Positions 13,933 to 19,947 of a stretch of DNA of 30,764 bases are shown in pieces. This DNA comes from a virus, in the IMG/VR virus record IMGVR_UViG_3300043411_000856, positions 1-30,764 of that record; one strand, written 5' to 3'. Each line of letters opens with the position of its first letter. Position 1 is the stretch's first letter. The position numbers and the translations under genes were made by a program. Under the pieces are notes generated by a model that did no database searches, was not told the origin of the DNA, and saw only the letters and a program-made list of their open reading frames with translations.

Positions 13933-14643
13933 CAGATCGCGCTGGCGGTACGCATCGTCGACCCGGCGGCAGGCAATCTCGAAGTAGCCGGGGTCTATCT
14001 CGATGCCGATGAAGCGCCGGCCCAGCTTTGCGCAGGCGACACCCGTGGTGCCGGAGCCCATGAAGGGGTCGAGGACTGTTTCGCCGTCGAACGAAACGCG
14101 CTTGACCATCCATAGCGTCTGCCTGATCGGCTTCGGACACGGATGTCCGTTCTTCTCGGCCGGCTCCGTCGAACTGAAGCCGTTCGGCTGGCTTCCAAGA
14201 CCGCGCATCAGGAAGGGGTCTCTGCCATAGTAAAACAGCGGCTGAGAGCAGGTGAATCCCCAGGGCCCAGAACTCGCCCCGCTTGGATAAAAGATGGCGC
14301 CCTGAGCGCGGGGTGCGTCGTACAGATGCGAGCAAGCGTTTCCCGGCGTCACCACACAGCTTCGGGCGAGCGCCACAGCTTGCCGCACGGCAGGAACGCA
14401 AACAGCGGCAACATTCTTCGGCGTGTCATCAAACGAGGCATAACCGTTCCCATCGCGCGCGGAGTGCTTGGTCTCGGAACCGGCGTAGGCCACGCCATAC
14501 GGCGGGTCCGTCACCACCGCATCCACCTTCCCGAGCGTCGGGAGGACCGACAAACAATCAGCGTTGAAAAGCACCGCGTCGCCAATGACTTGGTGCCGAA
14601 AATGCCTCGCCTCGGCGGGCACTATTTGGTATTCTTCCGACAT
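13870..14643 (-). CDS. Beta-class DNA methyltransferase 1 (DPPY)
   Basis: A 257-aa protein. DPPY (46-49) is followed late by the SAM-binding motif DPFMGSGTTG (192-201), the order of beta-class N4-cytosine/N6-adenine enzymes; DPPY favours adenine. The N-terminus contains HQVIGDAVLFNADCLSVLPT, equivalent to the usual start HIGDATLYLGDCL of this family, preceded by about 18 extra residues. The ATG at 14643 shares the tetramer CATG with the plus-strand HNH start. An in-frame ATG at 14688 would lie inside the HNH gene. Its last 20 residues are encoded by the 66-bp repeat shared with methyltransferase 2. Protection from restriction or gene regulation are the likely roles. Confidence 0.85.
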   Translation of the reverse strand: MSEEYQIVPAEARHFRHQVIGDAVLFNADCLSVLPTLGKVDAVVTDPPYGVAYAGSETKHSARDGNGYASFDDTPKNVAAVCVPAVRQAVALARSCVVTPGNACSHLYDAPRAQGAIFYPSGASSGPWGFTCSQPLFYYGRDPFLMRGLGSQPNGFSSTEPAEKNGHPCPKPIRQTLWMVKRVSFDGETVLDPFMGSGTTGVACAKLGRRFIGIEIDPGYFEIACRRVDDAYRQRDLFRDEPKPVKPTQPSLLAGCV

Positions 14644-15118
14644 GCTAGAAACCACCGCGCGCAATGGGCGCAAGTACCGAATACCCAACCTTGTCGGCGA
14701 GCGATTTGGCCGGTTGCGCGTGACTGGTTATGCCGGCAAGAAAGGCAAGCTCCATTACTGGGAATGTGCCTGCGATTGCGCGGACACTAAGACGGTCGAA
14801 AGCTGGTCCCTCCGGAAGGGCGTCACGCGAAGCTGCGGATGCTTGCAGCGAGAGACAGTCAGCCGTTGCGGACGCGACCATTGGCATTTCCGAGGCGGGA
14901 AATCTCATGACGCGAACGGCTACGTCACGTTGACTTCCAAGGCGCACGGCGCGAACGCTGGGCGTCGAGAGCATCGCGTTGTTATGGAGTCCGTTATCGG
15001 CAAGCGTCTGCACCGTGACGAGATCGTTCACCACAAGAACGGTGATAAATCCGACAATCGGATTGAAAACCTCGAAATCATGACCAGAGCCGATCACGGC
15101 CGGCACCATCACGGATGA
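14642..15118 (+). CDS. HNH homing endonuclease inserted antisense in the methyltransferase cluster
   Basis: This 158-aa protein is on the strand opposite to every neighbour. The N-terminal module (about 16-70) contains LVGERFGRLRVTGYAGKKGK, WECACDC and TRSCGCLQ, a small Cys-containing DNA-binding unit. The C-terminal HNH motif contains HRVVMESVIGKRL, EIVHHKNGDKSDNRIENLEI and a final His-rich tail (DHGRHHHG). The ATG at 14642-14644 overlaps the antisense methyltransferase ATG within CATG. The TGA at 15116-15118 abuts the last codon of a methyltransferase remnant. GC looks lower than in neighbours, which fits recent transfer. No ribosome-binding site is obvious. Confidence 0.88.
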   Translation: MLETTARNGRKYRIPNLVGERFGRLRVTGYAGKKGKLHYWECACDCADTKTVESWSLRKGVTRSCGCLQRETVSRCGRDHWHFRGGKSHDANGYVTLTSKAHGANAGRREHRVVMESVIGKRLHRDEIVHHKNGDKSDNRIENLEIMTRADHGRHHHG

Positions 15119-15166
15119 CCCCAGATACAGGGTGGCGTCGCCGATGTGCTCGACCCGGTGCGCCAT
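15119..15166 (-). pseudogene. Remnant of a methyltransferase N-terminus cut by the HNH insertion
   Basis: After the TGATG coupling at 15168-15164 the frame reads MAHRVEHIGDATLYLG, 16 codons homologous to the start of methyltransferase 2 (MDHRIERIGDAELHLG). At 15118 it meets the reverse complement of the HNH stop codon and loses all resemblance. This is the left-over 5' end of a beta-class methyltransferase; the rest is replaced by HNH plus methyltransferase 1. Confidence 0.75.
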
Positions 15167-15228
15167 CACACGCACCCCGCGAGCAGCGACGGCTGGGTCG
15201 GCTTCACGGGCTTCGGCTCGTCGCGGAA
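15163..15228. repeat. 66-bp direct repeat, copy 2 (methyltransferase 3' end)
   Basis: Identical to 13867-13932, 1296 bp away. Beyond it the two methyltransferase 3' regions remain clearly homologous but with many silent and replacement changes. Confidence 0.9.
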
Positions 15229-16032
15229 TAGGTCGCGCTGGCGGTAGGCGTCCTCGATCCGCTTGCAGGCGATGTCGAAGTAGCCTGGGTCAATCTCGAT
15301 GCCGATGAACTTCCGGCCGAGTTTCGCGCAGGCGACACCAGTGGTGCCGGAGCCCATGAAGGGGTCTAGGATGGTTTCGGCATCCGCAGTGAACGACGCT
15401 ATCAACTCTCGGGGTAGCGGGACGGGATAGACTGCCGGATGCCCCGCCTCGATGCCGCCAACATGCTTATGGCGCACAGTGCGGATCACACTATCGCCAA
15501 TGCGAAAGTCTTGCGTCGTCAAGTCTTTCGCGGACCAGCCAGAGATTGATCCATCAGAGGAACGAAGACCGGATTTAGTTCCCCGCGACTTGCCGGCGTG
15601 CGTGCAGGGCACTGTCTTGTTGATCTTGCGAGATTTTCTATTAAAGTGAAAAATAAACTCATGCGAAGGAGCAAGGCGCCCCGACCAATCGCCAGGGAGA
15701 CCTGGCCCTTGGTCCCAAACGTACCAGCCGAAATGCCTCCAGCCAGCCGAGCGCATATCGTCGATCAAGTCCTGCCAATAGGGGATTACCTCCCCTTCGC
15801 GATGTATCATCCCCAAATTCACAAGAATCTGTGTGGTTTCATGCGCAGGCGCTCTCAACATCGCCGTGGACACAAGAGCCCGCCAGTTGCTGATCTTTTT
15901 CCCGTAGTCCCGCTGCTGCCCATAGGGAGGAGATGTCACCACCGCATCCACCTTCCCGATCTGGGGCAGGATTTCGAGGCAGTCCCCGAGGTGGAGTTCC
16001 GCGTCGCCGATGCGCTCAATGCGATGGTCCAT
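15166..16032 (-). CDS. Beta-class DNA methyltransferase 2 (SPPY)
   Basis: A 288-aa protein starting at the ATG at 16032 (TGATG). Catalytic motif SPPY (34-37) is more typical of N4-cytosine enzymes. The SAM motif DPFMGSGTTGVACAKLG (223-239) follows a central target-recognition region that differs completely from methyltransferase 1. The first 30 residues (MDHRIERIGDAELHLGDCLE) and the last 70 are homologous to methyltransferase 1. The central region (about 15450-15960) looks lower in GC than its surroundings, as expected for a swapped specificity domain. No cognate restriction enzyme is seen. Confidence 0.88.
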   Translation of the reverse strand: MDHRIERIGDAELHLGDCLEILPQIGKVDAVVTSPPYGQQRDYGKKISNWRALVSTAMLRAPAHETTQILVNLGMIHREGEVIPYWQDLIDDMRSAGWRHFGWYVWDQGPGLPGDWSGRLAPSHEFIFHFNRKSRKINKTVPCTHAGKSRGTKSGLRSSDGSISGWSAKDLTTQDFRIGDSVIRTVRHKHVGGIEAGHPAVYPVPLPRELIASFTADAETILDPFMGSGTTGVACAKLGRKFIGIEIDPGYFDIACKRIEDAYRQRDLFRDEPKPVKPTQPSLLAGCV

Positions 16033-16166
16033 CACCCCACCCCCGCCACGATCCCGATGGCGACGGCGACGAGGATCGCGACGCCCAGCACCACGCACCA
16101 GGCGGAGCCCTGCGCGTAGCCGTCGGCCGCGCGGGGCGGCGGGTCGAGCATCACTCGGTCGTTCAT
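16032..16166 (-). CDS. Small single-pass membrane protein (44 aa)
   Basis: The ATG at 16166 lies 2 nt after the upstream stop, and the stop is coupled to the methyltransferase as TGATG. MNDRVMLDPPPRAADG precedes one hydrophobic helix, WCVVLGVAILVAVAIGIVAG (about 23-42). No family recognised. Confidence 0.6.
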   Translation of the reverse strand: MNDRVMLDPPPRAADGYAQGSAWCVVLGVAILVAVAIGIVAGVG

Positions 16167-16168
16167 GT

Positions 16169-16315
16169 TCACACCCTCGCCTTGAGCGCGATGTGCTTGG
16201 CCTGCCGCAGGGCCGCGAGCCTCGCCAGCCGCTTCCCGTGCGGGGCGCGGACGTATGCGCGCTTGGCTTCGCGGACGGCGCGGATTTCGGGAGGGATCAG
16301 CCGGCGGGGCCTCAT
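16169..16315 (-). CDS. Small basic protein (48 aa)
   Basis: It starts at the ATG at 16315 with ATGA coupling. MRPRRLIPPEIRAVREAKRA continues in Arg/Lys/Ala-rich helix to the end. The Ile-Pro-Pro-Glu start and high charge suggest a nucleic-acid-binding micro-protein, but no family is recognised. Confidence 0.6.
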   Translation of the reverse strand: MRPRRLIPPEIRAVREAKRAYVRAPHGKRLARLAALRQAKHIALKARV

Positions 16316-16569
16316 GCGAACCTCCGGCGCGGCGCGTCGATGCCGCTGCGGCGGACGCGGCGCGGGATCGCGTAGAGGTGTTCCGTGACCACGCCGTCGG
16401 CGACCGTGCGCCCGGTGGCGATCTCGAAGTTGCCGAGGTCGTACTGCCGCCACGCCTCGTCGAGATCGAGTTTGGCGCCGTCGACCGGGACGAACCGCCC
16501 GCGCTCTTCGGAGCCGCCGACGGTCCACGTCCGGGTGCCGACGATCATGGATGCGGGGGCCTGGATCAT
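16312..16569 (-). CDS. Unknown 85-aa protein
   Basis: It is coupled at both ends by ATGA, with the start at 16569. The sequence is mixed alpha/beta (MIVGTRTWTVGG, then KLDLDEAWRQYDLGNFEIAT) with a basic tail (RRVRRSGIDAPRRRF). No family recognised. It lies directly downstream of RusA. Confidence 0.65.
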   Translation of the reverse strand: MIQAPASMIVGTRTWTVGGSEERGRFVPVDGAKLDLDEAWRQYDLGNFEIATGRTVADGVVTEHLYAIPRRVRRSGIDAPRRRFA

Positions 16570-16985
16570 GCGGGCATCACCAGGACTTCGACGCGCGGCA
16601 TGTCGCTGTACCGCTTCATCGCGTAGCTGGACACAATCAGCGCATCGTCGAGGAACACGACGCCGTTGATCGCGTCCTCGGCCGCCTTCTGGACGTTCGA
16701 CAGATCGGGCTTCTTGCCGGGCCGCACCCTGCCGGCCAGGGCATCGTCGCGGCGCTTCTTCGGCCAGCTCGCGGGCACCGCGAAGAACGCCGACACCTCC
16801 ATCGTCACGGGCACCGTGAACGGCGGTCGCCCGGCCATGGCATCCATCGCGGCGACCCGGATCATCCCCTCGTAGCTGCGGGTTTTCTCCGGGGTATAAT
16901 GGCCGATGTGCCCGCCGCGCAGGAACGCTCGGGCGCGGCCCTTGCCCTGGGGATGGCCGGGGAGGGTGAATGCGACGCCGTCCAC
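16566..16985 (-). CDS. rusA: RusA-family Holliday junction resolvase
   Basis: A 139-aa protein, the usual RusA length. The signature KKPDLSNVQKAAEDAINGVV (91-110), continuing FLDDALIV, supplies the catalytic carboxylates Asp94, Asp113 and Asp114. The N-terminus ends in the RusA-like PGHPQGKGRARA followed by TPEKTRSYE. RusA dimers cut four-way DNA junctions. Phage copies resolve branches during recombination-dependent replication and before packaging. It fits with the RecE/RecT-type pair on the plus strand. Confidence 0.95.
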   Translation of the reverse strand: MDGVAFTLPGHPQGKGRARAFLRGGHIGHYTPEKTRSYEGMIRVAAMDAMAGRPPFTVPVTMEVSAFFAVPASWPKKRRDDALAGRVRPGKKPDLSNVQKAAEDAINGVVFLDDALIVSSYAMKRYSDMPRVEVLVMPA

Positions 16986-16990
16986 GGGCG

Positions 16991-17260
16991 TCAGTCCTCG
17001 ACGCCGGGCAACATCCCGAGCGCCCGCTTGTAGACGTCGATCAGTTCTTCCCGCTCGGCCACGTCGGCCTCGTCCATGCGCCGGATGCGGATCACCTCCC
17101 GCATGATGGTCGTGTCGAAGCCCTCGCCCTTGGCCTCGGCGTAGACCTCCTTGATATCCTCGCCGAGCGCCTTCTTCTCGGTTTCGAGATTCTCGATGCG
17201 CTCGATGAAGGCGCGCAGCTGGTCGGCGGTCACGATGTTGACGACGGGACTGTCGGTCAT
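16991..17260 (-). CDS. gapR: GapR-like nucleoid-associated protein (DUF2312)
   Basis: This 89-aa protein starts at the ATG at 17260, with GAGGTG 5 nt upstream. ADQLRAFIERIENLETEKKA, DIKEVYAEAKGEGFD and the IREVIRIRRM-like stretch are the DUF2312/GapR core. GapR is a chromosome-organising protein of alphaproteobacteria; in Caulobacter it binds overtwisted DNA ahead of moving forks and polymerases and helps topoisomerases. The phage copy is full length and keeps the conserved helix pattern. It supports an alphaproteobacterial host and suggests a role in phage DNA replication or in competing with the host protein. Confidence 0.92.
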   Translation of the reverse strand: MTDSPVVNIVTADQLRAFIERIENLETEKKALGEDIKEVYAEAKGEGFDTTIMREVIRIRRMDEADVAEREELIDVYKRALGMLPGVED

Positions 17261-17264
17261 GCGC

Positions 17265-17411
17265 TCACCTCGCCTTGATGATGGCGCCGGGCCGCCCACG
17301 CTCCCCTGCCCGGCTGTAGGGGTGGAATGCCGCGTCACCGCCGCCGGTCGCCGAACGCAACAGCGCCTTGAGCGGGTGGTGGCCGCGTGGGTCGTGCTGG
17401 TGCGGGGTCAT
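17265..17411 (-). CDS. Unknown 48-aa protein
   Basis: The ATG at 17411 forms ATGA with the stop of the overlapping upstream frame. The same frame is open back to the ATG at 17570 and would then give 101 aa. His- and Gly-rich N-terminus (MTPHQHDPRGHHPL), then RSAGERGRPGAIIKAR-like basic tail. No family recognised. Confidence 0.45.
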   Translation of the reverse strand: MTPHQHDPRGHHPLKALLRSATGGGDAAFHPYSRAGERGRPGAIIKAR

Positions 17412-17509
17412 TTCGTCCCCCGCAGCGCGCGGATGAACTCGCGCAGCTTGTCGGTGAGCAGGTATCGGGACCACGCGCCCCTCTCCGGGGACGAGAGACG
17501 GCATGTCAA
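17408..17509 (-). CDS. Short frame with conserved-looking C-terminus, start unclear
   Basis: This frame ends SRYLLTDKLREFIRALRGTK before the TGA at 17408, which forms ATGA with the next start. The only start codon is a TTG at 17509, inside an inverted repeat. The 5' part of the gene may lie in the other frame, from the ATG at 17570 (MAALFIPSGRGTSPMLPAGM), joined by a frameshift near 17480-17500. Treat it as a possibly broken gene. Confidence 0.35.
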   Translation of the reverse strand: MTCRLSSPERGAWSRYLLTDKLREFIRALRGTK

Positions 17510-17516
17510 CCATGCC
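17500..17516. repeat. Inverted repeat GGCATG-N5-CATGCC
   Basis: Perfect 6-bp arms with a 5-nt spacer lie inside the early operon. It could be a small protein-binding site or a chance palindrome. Confidence 0.3.
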
Positions 17517-17569
17517 GGCCGGGAGCATGGGCGAGGTACCCCGCCCCGATGGGATGAAAAGGGCGGCCA

Positions 17570-17701
17570 TCACTCGACGCCGCCCGTCACGAGATTCCGC
17601 CCGAGGCGGTAGAGGAATGCCGACGCCATGACGCCCGCGAGCGCGAGGCCGAGCGCGACTGCCGCGATCACGGTGCCGAGCGCGAGGGCGATGGCGATCA
17701 T
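17570..17701 (-). CDS. Small membrane protein (43 aa)
   Basis: It starts at the ATG at 17701 (ATGA) and ends at 17570 with a TGATG to the next frame. One long hydrophobic segment, MIAIALALGTVIAAVALGLA onward, spans about residues 1-30, followed by FLYRLGRNLVTGGVE. Probably one or two membrane helices; function unknown. Confidence 0.6.
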   Translation of the reverse strand: MIAIALALGTVIAAVALGLALAGVMASAFLYRLGRNLVTGGVE

Positions 17702-17865
17702 TCCGGCGACCGATCCAGAACGGCGTCGATCCGGCGCACCGCCTCGACCGTGCGGACGCGGTGCTCAAGCGCCTCGATCCGCACCAGGGCTTCCGTGACC
17801 GTGTTGGACAGCGCGTCGATGCGCTGGCGCAGGATGTTCACGTCGAGGTCCGGGGGGATGGCCAT
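17698..17865 (-). CDS. Small coiled-coil protein (55 aa)
   Basis: The start at 17865 forms TGATG. From NILRQRIDALSNTVTEALVR to residue 55 the sequence shows heptad-like spacing of Leu, Ile and Val, a short coiled coil. No family recognised. Confidence 0.65.
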   Translation of the reverse strand: MAIPPDLDVNILRQRIDALSNTVTEALVRIEALEHRVRTVEAVRRIDAVLDRSPE

Positions 17866-18335
17866 CAGGCGGCCCGATCGGTGGACAGCAGCTTGCGGCA
17901 AGCCTGCCCGAACGACAGGTCGGGGTACTGCCGCCATACGGGCGCGACGTGCAGGTATGCGTTTTCGAGAACGTCGAGATACGCCGTGTCGTCTTTGATC
18001 TGCTTGCGCCGGATTTCGATGACGCGACGGAACTGCATCTCCGTCATGTCCTCGGTGTTGACGAGGCGCCGCCCCTCGATATCGACGGCGTGGCGCACCC
18101 GAAGGTCCGGGAAAGGCAGTTCGGATTGCGTCGTCTCGACCGCCCGACTCGCTTCCATGCGCCCGCGCGTCGCGGCGTCTTTGATGCGCTTCGTCAGCGC
18201 CTCGCAGACCAGCGCCTCAACGTCATCATCATCCAGCATCGGGCGGGCGACCGACACGGCATGGTGCAGGTCGATCCCTTCCGGCCCGCTTTCCAGCTCG
18301 ACCACTCGGCCAATCACGTCACTCAGCCGCGACAT
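17865..18335 (-). CDS. Conserved phage protein of unknown function (156 aa)
   Basis: I chose the ATG at 18335, which overlaps the ParB-like stop by 17 nt. The N-terminal half is mixed, with DDDDVEALVCEALTKRIKDA. The C-terminal half contains MQFRRVIEIRRKQIKDDTAY and a DLSFGQACRKLL end, a pattern I associate with short early proteins of alphaproteobacterial phages. No catalytic motif is visible. It is coupled downstream to the coiled-coil protein. Confidence 0.7.
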   Translation of the reverse strand: MSRLSDVIGRVVELESGPEGIDLHHAVSVARPMLDDDDVEALVCEALTKRIKDAATRGRMEASRAVETTQSELPFPDLRVRHAVDIEGRRLVNTEDMTEMQFRRVIEIRRKQIKDDTAYLDVLENAYLHVAPVWRQYPDLSFGQACRKLLSTDRAA

Positions 18336-19206
18336 GCACGTTCTCCTGTTCAATAGCCGCCCACTCGTCAGCGAATGCCGCCAGCCAGCGAGCGGCGGCG
18401 CGCAGGTCGACGAGGGAAACGGCGTGGCGATGCCCGACAGGGAAGAGGCGCGCGGCTTCGGCGCCATCGCGCGGGAGTTCGTCGAAGGCGGCCATCAGAG
18501 CCCGCACCTTCGCGCTGATAGCCGTATGGGCGAGGTCTTCGGCGAACTGCGCGGCGCGGCCAACATCCGGTCGGGGCGGAGACACTGCGGAGGAAACGGC
18601 CGGATCAGAAGCGAACGCAGGCATCTCGATCGCGATGCGCGAGCCGGCTCCGGTGCTGTCGAAGACGGAACGATCGGGCGTTGGGCGACCACCGATCGCC
18701 GACGTGTTCATCGTCGAGACGGAACCGTAGCGGTTGATGTAGGTGCGCTCGGCTCGGTCACTCATAACATTTGGAGTGACGGGCGCCGGCCGGAGCTTGC
18801 TGACGAAGGGTTGCGACACGGCACAGCGGCGAGAGATTTCACCGTCGGACCACCCCGCCCACTCGGGATCATTCAGCAGCGCCAGCACCGCCCGCCGCTT
18901 GTCCTCGTTCGTGCGCCGCATCCCGTGGGAGGCGTTGGCGCCGACCGAGAACAGGATCGCGTCGCGCCGCGTGCCCTGCCGAACATCGCATTCGATCGAC
19001 TGGCGCCCGGCCGCCTTGTGAGCGTGCGTCCGATGGAACCCGTCCGCCAGCCAGTAGGTGGAGCCGTCGAAATAGACGACGGCGGGCGGGAACGCGGCGC
19101 CGGTCGCAAGGGCGAGCGCGTATTCCTCCACCACGTCGAAGTCGATCGCAGCGCGCGGCTGGGTGCCGCCATCCATGTTGATCGAGGCGATGGCGACGGA
19201 GGTCAC
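18319..19206 (-). CDS. ParB/Srx-fold protein with helix-turn-helix
   Basis: This 295-aa protein begins at a GTG (19206) overlapping the Cro-like stop as GTGA. The N-terminal ParB-like nuclease/CTPase fold is seen in NMDGGTQPRAAIDFDVVEEY, FPPAVVYFDG, YWLADGFHRTHAHKAAGRQ and the VGANASHGMRRTNEDKRRAV stretch. A helix-turn-helix follows (SDGEISRRCAVSQPFVSKLR, about 120-139). The DGFHRxxA motif corresponds to the GE/RRxxA region of ParB-like proteins. The C-terminal half is not recognised. As the second gene of the early replication arm it may be a regulator, a DNA-binding organiser or a segregation-type protein; no cognate ParA was found. Confidence 0.82.
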   Translation of the reverse strand: MTSVAIASINMDGGTQPRAAIDFDVVEEYALALATGAAFPPAVVYFDGSTYWLADGFHRTHAHKAAGRQSIECDVRQGTRRDAILFSVGANASHGMRRTNEDKRRAVLALLNDPEWAGWSDGEISRRCAVSQPFVSKLRPAPVTPNVMSDRAERTYINRYGSVSTMNTSAIGGRPTPDRSVFDSTGAGSRIAIEMPAFASDPAVSSAVSPPRPDVGRAAQFAEDLAHTAISAKVRALMAAFDELPRDGAEAARLFPVGHRHAVSLVDLRAAARWLAAFADEWAAIEQENVHVAAE

Positions 19207-19412
19207 GCGGCCTCCGGCGTGTTGGTCTGGCCGTAGAAGTCGTTGGCCGTGACCTGCCCGTCGGTCGCCTCGTTGATGGCGTCCAGCGTCTTCCAGTCCG
19301 GGCGATTGAGCCCTCGCCGCAGCCGGCTGACCGTCGGCACCGACAGGCCGGACTTGGCAGCGAATGCCGCAAGCGTCAGGCCGTTGGCCGATAGATAGTC
19401 GGAAAGTTTCAT
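19203..19412 (-). CDS. Cro-like XRE repressor
   Basis: A 69-aa helix-turn-helix protein starting at the ATG at 19412. The body LAAFAAKSGLSVPTVSRLRR is a clear XRE/Cro recognition unit (about 16-35). It diverges from the plus-strand repressor and opens the replication arm, the position of Cro in lambda. Its candidate promoter would start transcription at about 19412-19413, giving a leaderless mRNA. One operator copy overlaps that promoter. Confidence 0.85.
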   Translation of the reverse strand: MKLSDYLSANGLTLAAFAAKSGLSVPTVSRLRRGLNRPDWKTLDAINEATDGQVTANDFYGQTNTPEAA

Positions 19413-19419
19413 GGGGTGG

Positions 19420-19448
19420 AAGTTACACGGGGCGCAATCGACCGTCAA
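19420..19448 (-). promoter_or_regulatory. Candidate promoter of the minus-strand early arm
   Basis: -35 TTGACG (19448-19443), a 17-nt spacer and -10 TAACTT (19425-19420) lie on the minus strand. The predicted start is 7-8 nt further, at the ATG itself, so the message would be leaderless. The operator at 19423-19437 covers the -10 and part of the spacer, so a bound repressor would block polymerase. Confidence 0.55.
19423..19437. promoter_or_regulatory. Operator 1, TTACACGGGGCGCAA
   Basis: First copy of the TTACRCGGGGYGYAA element. It overlaps the -10 of the minus-strand early promoter. Confidence 0.7.
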
Positions 19449-19508
19449 CACCTTCTTTCACCGGGTGGCATAGACGGAGTCGACCGCCGGACGCACGGTG
19501 CAAGCGCC

Positions 19509-19817
19509 ATGCGAAAGACGATGATTCGTGAATGGCGCCTCTATCGGGGGCTAACTCAGCAGCAGCTCGCCGACCGGATCGACGTATCGACGGCATCCAT
19601 GAGCCGGATCGAAAACGGCAAGCAGGACTATACGCAAGCGCACTTAGAGGCGATTGCATATGCCCTGAATTGCGAACCGGCCGACCTGATCGGCAGCAGA
19701 ACGCCAGGCGCCCCCGAGTTTGAGCTTTGGACCGTCATCCAAGGCATGAAGCCCAGCCAGCGGCTCCGCGCGATGAAGGTGCTGCGCGCACTGGCTGAGG
19801 AAGACGAGGCGGCCTAG
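19509..19817 (+). CDS. CI-like XRE repressor (102 aa)
   Basis: The ATG at 19509 is chosen because the protein then begins MRKTMIREWRLYRGLTQQQL, a standard XRE helix-turn-helix start. Recognition helix residues lie around DVSTASMSRIENGKQDYTQA (about 25-44). The C-terminal 35 residues (ELWTVIQGMKPSQRLRAMKV) form a short helical tail, with no LexA-type peptidase, so SOS cleavage as in lambda CI is not expected. It diverges from the Cro-like gene and is followed by two operators. It is the likely maintenance repressor of lysogeny. No clear ribosome-binding site is seen. Confidence 0.85.
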   Translation: MRKTMIREWRLYRGLTQQQLADRIDVSTASMSRIENGKQDYTQAHLEAIAYALNCEPADLIGSRTPGAPEFELWTVIQGMKPSQRLRAMKVLRALAEEDEAA

Positions 19818-19837
19818 ACCTACGCGCGCCGGGTTGC

Positions 19838-19866
19838 TTGGGGCGGAAACTTGCGCGAGCTATCTA
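19838..19866 (+). promoter_or_regulatory. Candidate promoter of the plus-strand early arm
   Basis: TTGGGG (19838-19843) and TATCTA (19861-19866) are separated by 17 nt. Operator 2 follows immediately at the predicted start and operator 3 lies 34 bp further. The match to consensus is modest; the operators are the main support. Confidence 0.35.
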
Positions 19867-19881
19867 TTACGCGGGGTGCAA
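19867..19881. promoter_or_regulatory. Operator 2, TTACGCGGGGTGCAA
   Basis: Second copy of the element, same orientation as operator 1. It lies just downstream of the candidate -10 of the plus-strand early promoter. Confidence 0.7.
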
Positions 19882-19900
19882 TTTTTCTGTAGACGACTTC

Positions 19901-19915
19901 TTACGCCCCGTGTAA
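19901..19915. promoter_or_regulatory. Operator 3, TTACGCCCCGTGTAA
   Basis: Third copy, in inverted orientation, with the best palindromy (TTACGC against GTGTAA arms). Centre-to-centre spacing to operator 2 is 34 bp, about three helical turns, compatible with cooperative binding. Confidence 0.7.
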
Positions 19916-19947
19916 TCTCCCCTCCATCACCACCGATGGAGCCCCCG

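Noticed and set aside
17504-17509. TTGACA on the minus strand as a -35 element.
   Set aside because: At 16-18 nt downstream the bases are GC-rich (GGAGAG), with no plausible -10; it is also part of the inverted repeat.
19456-19470. TTTCACCGGGTGGCA as a fourth operator.
   Set aside because: Several mismatches to the TTACRCGGGGYGYAA element, including the outer bases; too weak to claim.
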